From assembly GCA_015179025.1 (NCBI GenBank), contig WHUX01000122.1, positions 62,001 to 126,000 of the forward strand: 64,000 nt of DNA, read 5' to 3'. Positions 55,532 to 64,000 of the stretch are shown in pieces; position 1 is the first letter of the stretch; each line of letters opens with the position of its first letter. The translations under genes were made by a program, and so were the position numbers. Below the pieces are notes generated by a model that had not been told where the DNA came from, searched no databases, and saw only the letters and a program-made list of their open reading frames with translations. The DNA is from Terfezia claveryi. Lineage: Eukaryota; Ascomycota; Pezizomycetes; Pezizales; Pezizaceae.

Positions 55532-57200
55532 CTACTCTGCCAATCTCATCCACCGGTCTTGCCATTTTTTAATGGAAACCATGGGTGTAATCTTAGTAAG
55601 AATATCCGCTGGATTTTCTTTGCCTAGGATAGTTGTTATGGCTAATTTTTCTGCTTGTACTTGTTGGCGTAGATAGTGGTATCGATATTCAATATGCCTA
55701 GTTCGTCTTAAACAGCGAGAGGTATGAGCTAGGTTGAAGGTTCCTTCACTATCTGTTTTTACCGTGGGTTTTAGTGATAATCCAAGTTCATCTAGGAGTT
55801 GTTGTGCCCAAGCTGCATCTTTGGCTCCTTCACATGCAGCAATATATTCTACCTCGGTGATTGACAAGGATACAGTATCCTGACGGCGACTGTACCATCC
55901 TACTGGTTGATCACCGAGAGTCATGAGTACTCCTGTTTGGGATCTTGCTTGTTCACCACCGTAGGATATATCTGCATATATGATGAGGTGTAAATCCATA
56001 GGTTTGCATAGAATTAGTCCTAAATGCTTGGTGTTCTTGAGATATTGCAGAATAGTTAACGCAGCTCTATAATTTGTTGTGGAAGGTTTAGATGCTCGCC
56101 GTCCTAGAAAGTTGACATGGATAGATATCTCAGGTCTTGTCATTCTGGCAATATAAAGTAGACCTCCTGTAAGTGCTTGATATTTCTTAGCATCTTCAAA
56201 ATGGTCATTAGAGTCGCGGTCATTAGAGTCGCCGTATACTTCTGGATTAATGGGTAAGGAATTCTTATGTTGCGGTTCACCTTGAAGGAGGTATTTTGAG
56301 GCCATTGTCTCTATAAGTGCTTTTTGGGTCATTACGACTTCCGTACTTGTGTTGTTCCACTTAAGCTCAATTCCTAGGAGTTTCTCTGGGTTCCCACGTT
56401 TTTCAAGCTCAATTTTTTCCTCGATTTTCTCTTTGAATTCTTTGAGTATTGTCTCGTTAGGTGCAATTCCTATAAGATCATCGACATGAGTTCCCAGAAT
56501 GAAGGAATTATCATGGTTTGTGTAAGTTCCTTCATCTCCAATGCATTGATGGAGTCCTGCAAGTGCCAGGATCTTCTCTAATGTCTTAAACCACTCATGC
56601 CCTGCTTGTTTTAGCCCATATAGAGCTTTGTTAAACTTCCAGTATTCGGTCTCTCCATTTTCATTTATATCTGAAATATAGACATCGTGATGTAAAAGAG
56701 CCTGCAAGTAGGCAGCTACTACGTCCCACTGCCGAATTCTCTATTTTTTGTACATGGCCAGTATAAGCAGGATTTTCAATATTTCGGATCTCATCATTTG
56801 TGCGTAGGTTTTATCGGAATCATAGTTGATCCCGTCCTCCTGAGTAAATCCTCTCCCTACTTTTCTGGCTTTGTATTTCTCAATACTTCCGTCCAATTTT
56901 CGCTTTATTGTATAGACCCATTTGGTGTCTACAATCTTGGTCCCTTCTGAGATATCCTCTTTGGCGATTTTTGTGAATACGCCATATTTCTACAATTGCT
57001 CTCTTTCTTTAGTTCGTGCTTTTGCCCATTCATGTGCTTGTGCAGAGGACCTGGTTTGCGCATCTGTAGGATGGTCAGAGTCTTCAATGACAGCTTTAAT
57101 CATAGCTTTTTCTGTAATTTTTCGTTGTCTCTTGGACCTTCGTTCTCCAAGTTCTTCTATCTATTCTGCAGCACTCTTTCGGTGCCTCCCTTGCTGCAGG
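55532..57200 (-). pseudogene. Copia reverse transcriptase and RNase H (older element)
   Basis: The 391-residue frame at 56707-55532 carries QALLHHDVYISDINENGETE, YGLKQAGHEWFKTL, the active site GTHVDDLIG (about residue 75) and RNase H with YADISYGGEQ, LSITEVEYIAACEGAKD and RRTRHIEYRYHYL. Upstream, past a stop at about 56745 (YKK-stop-RIRQWDVVAAYLQ), the frame reads KWVYTIKRKLDGSIEKYKAR. Other stops are near 56990 and 57160. The stop at 55532 overlaps the polypurine tract. Dead. Confidence 0.85.
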
Positions 57201-57207
57201 GTGGAAT

Positions 57208-57420
57208 CTTGAGCATTTTCGAGCTCGCTTTCTTGACTTTCTTAAGCTTTTTCGAGCTCGCTTTCTTGAGCTTTTTCGAGCTCGCTTTCTTGAGCTTTTT
57301 CGAGCTCGCTTTCTTGAGCTTTTTCGAGCTCGCTTTTTTGAGCTTTTTCGAGCTCGCTTTCTTGAGCTTTTTCGAGCTCGCTTTTTTGAGCTTTTTCGAG
57401 CTCGCTTTCTTGAGCTATTA
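57208..57420. repeat. 24-bp coding minisatellite between integrase and reverse transcriptase
   Basis: About nine units of GAGCTTTTTCGAGCTCGCTTTCTT. In the minus strand each gives an 8-residue unit, Gln-Glu/Lys-Ser-Glu-Leu-Glu-Lys-Ala. An acidic hinge in this position is common in Copia proteins; here it has expanded. The upstream integrase frame ends just before it, so one base of shift lies at the edge. Confidence 0.85.
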
Positions 57421-58854
57421 TATCGTGATATAGGTGCCGAATGTGGTTGTATATCCAGCAATTCGAGCAGTATACCCTCGTTGGGCTAATTTGTCTGAAG
57501 CCTTATTTTCGTAGTTGAAGCAAATAACTTTTTGGCCGAATGGCCTCAGGTTGCTTCGCTCTTGTAGAGCGTTTTTCTTAAACAGTACTTCAATTGGTAT
57601 TCCTCCATTCAGAGCTTTGTGGGGAACTCTGTTTTTTGTGTACACTGCCCATTGTGCAGCTTTGTCCCAGAGGTTTTTTGGCATTTTTGCTGCTAGCAGA
57701 GCCGTTCTACTCATGGTCATGATGGTCCTATTTGTGTGTTCTGCAACAGCATTTATCTCGCTGTGTCTTGGTACTGTCTCTTTAAGAGTAATTTCTCTCT
57801 GTTGTAGTTCAGTGTTGAGCTTGAGGGTATGGAACTCGCCCCCCCAGTCTGCTTGTATTTGGACGACTTTATGTTGGTGGCCAGCTTTGTTTTCCAGGGC
57901 ATTGATAATTCCAATAAGTGCTCCTGCTGCATCGCTTTTTTGCTTTAGAGATCTAGCTACTATATATCTACTGTAATCATCAGTTACTAGTAGGAGATAT
58001 CTATATTGGCTGGAAAAGGTTATTGGGTCTATAGGCCCAATTAAGTCTGCATGTAATCGTTCCAGTGGTTTGGATGTCCTTATTCCTTGTTCCTTTTTAG
58101 CTGCTGGTTTTGTTGCTTTACTGAGTTGGCATGCGTCGCAGGCAATTGCTAGTTGGATCATTTTTCCTAGTAGCTGATATTCCGGGAGGGTTTTTAGTGT
58201 ATTGAAGGAAATATACCCATATCGCTCATGTAGTGCCATTAATTTGTTGTAAGCAGCTAATGGTTGTTGGATAGTTGGAGTCATAGCCGGCATTTGCTGT
58301 TCAACCGATGTTTGGTGGGCGGCCGGTGTCTGCTGAGCAGCCGGTATCTGTTGTTTAGCCGATGTCTGCTGGGCAGCCGGTGTCTGCTGGGCAGCCGATG
58401 TCTGCTAGGTGGCCAGTGTCTGCTGGGTCAGTGTCTGCTGGGCAGCCGATGTCTGCTGGGCGGCCGGTGTCTGCTGGGTAGGCTGAGCGGCCGGTATTTG
58501 CTGGGCAATTGATATATGGAATCGGGTCTGGTCGGGTATTATCCAGAGTGCACCTTTATTGTCTCTTTCCATATTGTAGAGGATTTTTCCTCCCTTCTTT
58601 AGCTTGGCTACTTTACCATGTACTTGTAGGATATGTTTATCTGGCATCCTTTCTCCACTGATAATATTGCTGTATGTTGGATCATATAGGCATTCTTTGT
58701 GGTATATCGTTCTTCCATTACATTGGAGTGTCAGTGTACCCATAGTGGTACAGATGGATTCTGCTCCATTATGTCCTTTTACTACTAGGTTGAGATTGTC
58801 CTGTATTTCCGATAGCCTTCCAAGTTCATTCGTTGTGTGATGGGATGCAGCCAT
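57418..58854 (-). pseudogene. Copia integrase and Gag-pre-integrase region (older element)
   Basis: The frame at 58293-57418 carries LHERYGYISFNTLKTLPEY (Gag-pre-integrase), CDACQLSKATKP (zinc finger), LHADLIGPIDP, QIQADWGGEFHTL and NAVAEHTNRTIM, the three catalytic acids. Upstream frame 58854-58405 carries protease-like text (MAASHHTTNELGRLSEI, TLQCNGRTIYHKECLYDP). Between them is a Gln-rich tract. A TAG at about 58406 breaks it (a CAG-to-TAG change). Confidence 0.83.
58290..58500. repeat. 18-bp coding repeat, Gln-Gln-Thr-Pro/Ser-Ala-Ala
   Basis: Roughly a dozen units of an 18-bp sequence (TCTGCTGGGCAGCCGGTG type), giving the 6-residue unit QQT(P/S)AA on the minus strand. Lies in the linker between protease and integrase. 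Confidence 0.8.
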
Positions 58855-59814
58855 ATCATATTGGTATGCTCCTGTTGGCCCACCATCTGTTTTCCCTATT
58901 GTTATCTGTACAATGACTGCTTCCTCATCTTTCTTTCTTTTCAGCCGTTTCGCAGTATTTCCTTATTCTCTTTTCTTTGTATAGCATTTGGCCTTATTGT
59001 GATTAAGGCCTTGCCATCCTTTACCTATGCAATAATTGCAACGTTTGTCGTTCAAGGCTATTCTCTAGACCAGTGGATTGCTGTTGGTTTCCTTGTACTG
59101 GTTTTGCCCTTTCTGTCTAACAGTAATATATTCATTTATTTTCCGTGCAGTATCATCGTAGGTTTGTTCTTTCGACCTAACATTTTCTACTGTGCTTGCG
59201 TAGAAGGTAGGGAGTGACATGAGTAGGAATTCGGTTTTAACCTGCTCACACCTAGAAAATGCCAGTAGTCCTCTGCCAAATCCGGTATCCTTGGTGAGAT
59301 CTGCTCGAGCAATGATACCTGAGAAGGTGTTCCAGAGTTTCTCATATGCTGTGATATGCTCTGAGATCGAGTGCTTTCTATCGTCATAATGGAGATATAA
59401 GCTCCTCAGTAAAGAATGGAATTCGGTTGCTGTTCTTCCCTCATAAGCTTGTTTGAGAGTATTTCAGGCATCTTTGGCTTTTTCTACTGTAGCAATTCAG
59501 CTGCAGACTTGAGCCTCACTATTTTTTAGGATAGTGAGGAGAATGTAGTGATTCCCGTCTATCCATTCTTGTGGCTTATCTTGGGGTTTTCTGTATGTTC
59601 CCTCAATAATATCCCACGCTCGGTAATCTCCTAGTTGGGTCATCTGGAAGAAAAGTTTCATGGTTGTGACCCATTCTGGATAGTTGTCTGATCCGTTCAA
59701 TTTGGCCGTGAGGGTGGTTATTTTCCGGTCGGGTGTGTTGTTCGTAATTTTAGGGACTTCTGGAGGCCTTGCTAGGTCGTTGCTTGATCCTGAAGCTTCT
59801 GCTGAACCTGACAT
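58855..59814 (-). pseudogene. Copia Gag with zinc knuckle (older element)
   Basis: ATG 59814 gives MSGSAEASGSSNDLARPPEV and LNGSDNYPEWVTTMKLFFQM, a UBN2-type Copia Gag start. Stops follow near 59497 and 59464 (KDA-stop-NTLKQAYEG, Trp in relatives), then SLLRSLYLHYDDRKHSISEH and ADLTKDTGFGRGLLAFSRCE. A zinc knuckle CNYCIGKGWQGLNHNKAKC lies at about 58985-59045. The end runs toward the protease-like region. Dead copy. Confidence 0.8.
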
Positions 59815-59865
59815 GGTGTTGGTATGTTGGTGGTCTGTATGCTTCGGAGCGCCGGGCTCATAACC

Positions 59866-60103
59866 CGTAAGGATTATGAGATCTTAGGATATGAATGTAG
59901 ATATTGGAGGTTTATTTATGGGAGAGGTGTATTGCTTGATTGATCTATATCTCTACCTTAAGGGGTTCTAGCAGTCTATATATACATATCTCCTCCGTAT
60001 TCACACATGCTTGTCATATGCCTTCTTATCCACATGCCTCTATGTCCACATGTTGTTGACGTACTCACATGTTTGCACATGCATTGGAAGAGTATTTCCT
60101 ACA
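59866..60103 (-). repeat. 5' LTR of older Copia element (238 bp)
   Basis: Starts CGTAAGG instead of TGTAAGG, so one terminal base has mutated. Followed by GGTGC. Confidence 0.92.
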
Positions 60104-60108
60104 GGTGC

Positions 60109-60377
60109 TACAAATGATCTATGTCAACTACCTACCCCTACCTACAGTACCATGACACATATCCCTAGATAGTTTCCTGATTTGAATATGCTCTACTATT
60201 TGTGCATACTAGCTAGTTGAATAACTCTTTAATCGCTTGATATTTCAAAAATGGTTAAATTACACCCTGGTCCAGTACCCAAACCTCTTGGAAAACATAG
60301 AAATATCAGAACCCCAACTAGCCTCTCATACATGCATGTACATTAAACCTATCCTGGGGAGGGCGGGGTTCTTAACT
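60109..60377. other. No gene seen
   Basis: Short non-coding flank of the older Copia element. Confidence 0.5.
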
Positions 60378-60690
60378 TCAAATTACCGCGGTATCTAGCT
60401 CTGCGTATTGTCCAGGCCTGTCACATCCCAAACAGAGTTGGATGGTTATTTTACTGGGCCATTCCTTGTCCCTCTCTATGCACAAGACTAGAGAGTACTC
60501 CCTGGAGAAAGATATCGCGCACCCTAACAGAACATGACCCACACGAAGGTGAAAGACTTTACCAAAATCACTCATGCACGTAGCAGCTAAAATATCAGGT
60601 AATGGATTCTCTAAATCAAATCGCATATTGGGTATACTCACCACTCCCCCACATACGAAATCCCATATATACCTGCTCCCAACATCAATG
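60378..60690 (-). CDS. Possible exon of an unrecognised gene
   Basis: Minus frame reading MRFDLENPLPDILAATCMSD, then VFHLRVGHVLLGCAISFSRE and YSLVLCIERDKEWPS, ending CDRPGQYAELDTAVI-stop. The composition is protein-like and free of stops for over 100 codons, and it lies head-to-head with the HET gene start at 60827. An upstream exon or a start before 60690 is possible. No family was recognised. Confidence 0.35.
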
Positions 60691-60826
60691 GTAACCTGAC
60701 GTTGCCAGTGATATTTACTCGCAACACCAATCGACGTAACGTCAGTTAAGTAATCTCGCAAGTCGGTTCATATTTATCACTTAGACGCATGTCGCCCTAA
60801 CACTACGCGAATTTTCAATAACGACA

Positions 60827-63200
60827 ATGGCTCTTATCAGTGATTTGGGTCGCTGGGTTTTGCATGCCACAATCTATCAAAGGCCCGGAGAGCAGTTCGG
60901 AGGGTATTGGTGCTCGGAACCTGCGCTTGCTACTTCCTGGGATCCAAAGTCTACGATTGAGGAAGATGGCGGGAACCACCTACGCTTGCAGGCAGTGGTC
61001 CTCACTGATGCTGAGTGTGACATTCCAGTTTCTCGTTTCTCTCCCAAGTTACTACATGCCATGATCATGGAGTTTTGGGGAGGTTTGCTCTTCAATCGAG
61101 AATTCGTCAGCTCGATCTCATACACACACTGGCTGTCTTACTTTATTTCAAATGGATTTTCATTTGGTGATGTCCACGCTTGGGTGGCTGCAGCTCTATT
61201 CCGAGATGACGCTGCAATTCTATTTGCACACGGTCCTGAGAGCCCTCTGCCGACCATCCTGCAAGACCCCCAGACATATGGAGGTTGCAAGTTGGTTGAT
61301 GGTTTGGCGTCACCACCGCTGAGGCGGTCCTTGCGTTATGACGAGCGAGGAGGAAAATTCATAGAATATGGTGGGGATAAACGTCCAAGGCGTATTTGGG
61401 ATGTTTGCGCAAATCGGGTGGTGCCAACCGAGTGGTTTCCAGTGGTACCCCTCGTTATGGCACCTATGGGGATAGTATTCATCCTCGAAAACCTCATTAC
61501 TCCAGTGTCGCATGCTTGGGTGGCCCCTGAGGATATGGAATTTGTTCTGTCGCATATCAATCATGGGTTATGGCCAGTGCCTATCCCACGGGGTACAAAT
61601 CTCAATCACGTACGCCATGAGCTAATTCAAAGGAATATCCGGTACACATGGCTCGATGTACTCTGTCTCCGCCAGAACGCTCTTGGTGCAACCGCAAGCT
61701 TCAGTGGGTTAGTACCGACAAGTGATCGTGACAATGAGGTCACTAAGAAACGAGAGGAACTCAGAATGACAGAGTGGGAAACAGATATTCCTTTGATTGG
61801 TAGCATTTACGAAAACAGCCATCGGGTGTTTGTATATCTGAGTGGGCTTGGGAGGCCATTCCAGGATGAACATTGGGACCATGAACGGCACTGGACACGA
61901 CGGGTCTGGACTCTTCAGGAAACAAAGAATCAGTCTGAAATGATAATTGGGGGACTCAATGGAACAGAGGTAGATCCATGGATGTGCAAAGTCAGTTTTA
62001 TCCTCCCGATTACTAGTCAGGTGGCACGATCAATTTCTTCCACTTCAGTATTGAATTCACACTAATGGGTCGAGGTCTCTCGGAGGAACACAGGTTGACA
62101 AACATGGACGGACACTGCGCCAGGTTGCAAGATCTGCCCTTATCCAAACTGGAAGCCTTACGCGCATCCTGAATTTAAAAGATTTGGTACGTGTCTTGCA
62201 GTACCGGAGCTGCTCAAATGAGATAGATCGAGTAGCTTCTCTGTTATATCTCATTATGCATGCAGAGTCAGCAGACTGCGGCTACAATTGGCCCAAAAGC
62301 CACGAGTTCAATCACATGTACAATGGTTTGCCTTTGTACTACCCTCACGAAACAGCTTCCGATGGCTGGTCCAGGTCTGTGGGCCTGACGAGTAGGGTTT
62401 CCAATTACATCATACGACACTGTCCTGATCATATCTCTGCAGATGGACTATACCTGGGTTCAATGGCAACACAACTCCTGGCTCTCTTCCCAAATCCATC
62501 GGCGGACCACTGGTTCCCGAGCTGGGCTCAGGTTATGCGGTACCCTGATGTATCAGTATGCGAAGCTCAAAGTGTGGACACTGCACCACCGCCAATTGAC
62601 CTATCACTGAAGATCATCGGAGGCCGTCTATACCGTGGAGTTCGGCTGGCTCCCGGGAAGGACGCTAGTGGGAGAACTACGCATTATAATGTGTATGCCC
62701 TTGTAGAGTCTAGGGGAATTGAAAAGTCACCTTCACAACAAAAACTTTATGCAATAGGCTCACCCGCGAGCCTTCCTGACGTGGATATCTCACCTGACCA
62801 AGAATATGTTATAATAGATATTACCCCCATCCGTATAGACATAGACGATCATAAAGAAGGCTGTCCCGAACATGGCCCAGCATATGCCGATCGTAGTGGG
62901 GAACCAATGTGGGGCGAGCATCTTCTTATAGTTTGCAGGGAGCTCAGCGCGTGGCCATCCTTACCAATGGAGCCAACCTCAGATAGCATTACAAGGCCGC
63001 CCTTGGAATATCGTCTGCGTAGGATTACATCGCTTGGATGGAAGTCGGCGATCAATAACAGCGGAAAACCAGAACATTTTTGGTTACCATTTGAAGCTGC
63101 ACTCCAAACTCGGGTACAGACCTTCAAGCGTGGGGGTGGTCTTACTACATCGTATAGAGCCGACCTTTGGGACCCTAGGATGGAGGTACGCCTGCAATGA
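60827..63200 (+). CDS. HET-domain (heterokaryon incompatibility-like) protein, frame break near 62.05 kb
   Basis: Frame 1 (60827-62065, 412 codons) has the HET signature in its second half: TWLDVLCLRQNA (residues about 272-284), IPLIGSIYENSHRVFVYLSG (about 325-344) and RRVWTLQE (about 357). The frame then runs into a stop at 62063. A second frame, open from about 62077, reads LGGTQVDKHGRTLRQVARSA then NLKDLVRVLQYRSCSNEID and continues to 63200 (LWDPRMEVRLQ). The frames differ, so either an intron with unclear borders (a GTCAGT donor is at 61990 and CTTCAG at about 62041) or a frameshift separates them. HET proteins trigger nonself-recognition cell death in many ascomycetes. Length of about 750 codons is in the family's normal range. 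Relatives of this gene lie in the relic at 44940-54010. Confidence 0.75.
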
Positions 63201-64000
63201 TCGTGCATCGTTACCAGTGACTGGTTACATCTGGTTAAGAACACTTCTTATTGCTTCTGCCATGTCGAGTTTACATTATGTCAATTAGTCATGTTGATTC
63301 ACTTGAGTTTATCGCGTTACCTTGCTTTTTTGATTTGCTTTTTCCTACCAGCACTCGAGATAATGTTGTTATCATATCCGCCGGACCCAGCAGATTAACT
63401 TGCTGCCCTGGTTGGATGCGTAGTTGAAGCATCTTGTGCATGCTTTTGTGCGTAGTTCGATCTGCCCTGCAAGTTTTTCTACACAAACAGTTTTCTAAAG
63501 TTTTGTTGCTTAGTCACAACTCTACGAGTTATCTTCAGTCCAATGCCTTGGTAGTGATTGGTTGTGCAGTTGTTCGTTGCAAGTGTGGAGCAGACTAATC
63601 TTCTAAAGATACGTAAATCGTCTCATAGCTTAAGCTCCATAGACGTACAGATTCAAAAAAAAAAAAAAAAACTTGCTGCACCCGAGTTTCCGGGTGGCTC
63701 ATCACGGTCCCCCTTACCCGGGCTGCATATGAGTACTGAGTAGAGTATATTAAAAAAAAAAGAGTTTTCAGTGTCTTGACATATGAAATAGACAATTTAT
63801 ATGCGTGAATTATCACGATCCATCTAGACCATTACACCATGCCTTGACACATTCCTTGACATTATTTTTGAGACATATTTCATATTGAGATACTTTATGT
63901 AGCCAAATTCTACTTATGCACTACCTACTAGTATCCTACTTCTTGCTATTCCAAAATTACTTTCTCGGAGTCCTCTATCTATCTGATATGTATTATAGTA
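63201..64000. other. No gene seen
   Basis: Non-coding tail with a 16-base A run at 63655-63670 and a 10-base A run near 63750. Short frames are not convincing. Confidence 0.5.

Larger units (their letters stand above)
55287..60103 (-). mobile_element. Older Ty1/Copia retrotransposon (4,817 bp)
   Basis: LTRs of 238 bp (55287-55524, 59866-60103) differ at about seven positions. The target duplication GGTGC is exact (55282-55286, 60104-60108). In the minus-strand sense the primer-binding site is GGTTATGAGCCCGGCGC (59849-59865), complementary to the initiator tRNA-Met anticodon arm as in half-tRNA-primed Copia/Ty5 elements. The polypurine tract AGAGGAGGG (55525-55533) touches the 3' LTR. Internal stops and a frame change near 57418 make it inactive. 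Confidence 0.93.

Noticed and set aside
56996..57433. 145-codon plus-strand frame with repeated FFELAFLS
   Set aside because: It is the antisense translation of the 24-bp repeat in the Copia hinge; the minus-strand charged repeat continues the element's protein.
58264..58512. 82-codon frame with repeated CLLGSR
   Set aside because: Antisense of the Gln-rich 18-bp repeat of the older Copia element.

Overview
The window looks like a transposon-rich, gene-poor compartment of a filamentous ascomycete (Pezizomycotina) chromosome. This is inferred from short introns (53-117 nt) with CTAAC-type branch points, a HET-domain gene, a chromodomain Ty3/Gypsy element, a Plavaka transposon, a pogo-like transposon, a Mutator-like transposon, and decay of old copies that looks like repeat-induced point mutation (RIP). 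In the decayed copies, conserved Trp (TGG) and Gln (CAG/CAA) codons are repeatedly TAG, TGA or TAA, and some stretches are AT-rich with no open frame.

Layout. 1-5.2 kb: a chromovirus (Gypsy) entering from the left edge. 5.8-12.8 kb: a minus-strand Plavaka transposase split by a roughly 3.5 kb near-palindromic foldback element. 13.7-16.6 kb: two unrecognised plus-strand coding regions, the second with introns. 17.0-17.6 kb: a 116-bp satellite, then an LTR of the Gypsy family at 18.4-19.0 kb. 21.2-22.4 kb: a good three-exon PAQR/Izh-type membrane receptor gene (minus). 23.0-24.4 kb: a TIR element holding a solo LTR. 25.0-26.4 kb: a multi-pass membrane protein gene. 27.5-28.0 kb: a small TIR element with a transposase tail. 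28.2-33.5 kb: a very young Copia element with identical LTRs, a perfect target duplication and one in-frame stop. 34.5 kb: LINE-like reverse transcriptase debris. 36.9-37.5 kb: a three-exon small secreted 12-cysteine protein gene (minus). 40.4 kb: a second, possibly broken, secreted Cys-rich gene. 41-45 kb: AT-rich, non-coding sequence with another TIR element. 44.9-54 kb: a HET-gene relic split by a pogo-like element, which is split by a MULE, whose terminal repeat carries a 245-bp MITE-like insert. 55.3-60.1 kb: a second, older Copia element. 60.8-63.2 kb: a better preserved HET-domain gene.

The most striking structure is the nest at 44.9-54 kb. Every layer has exact or near-exact junctions: a TA duplication for the pogo-like element, a perfect 10-bp duplication (CTTATATATA) for the MULE, and ATATG for the small insert. 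Removing the pogo-like layer puts the HET relic back in its reading frame. Host genes (PAQR receptor, membrane protein, secreted protein, HET protein) sit as islands between transposons. No operons, rRNA genes, convincing tRNA genes or CRISPR arrays were seen. All family names come from motif recognition by eye; no database search was run.
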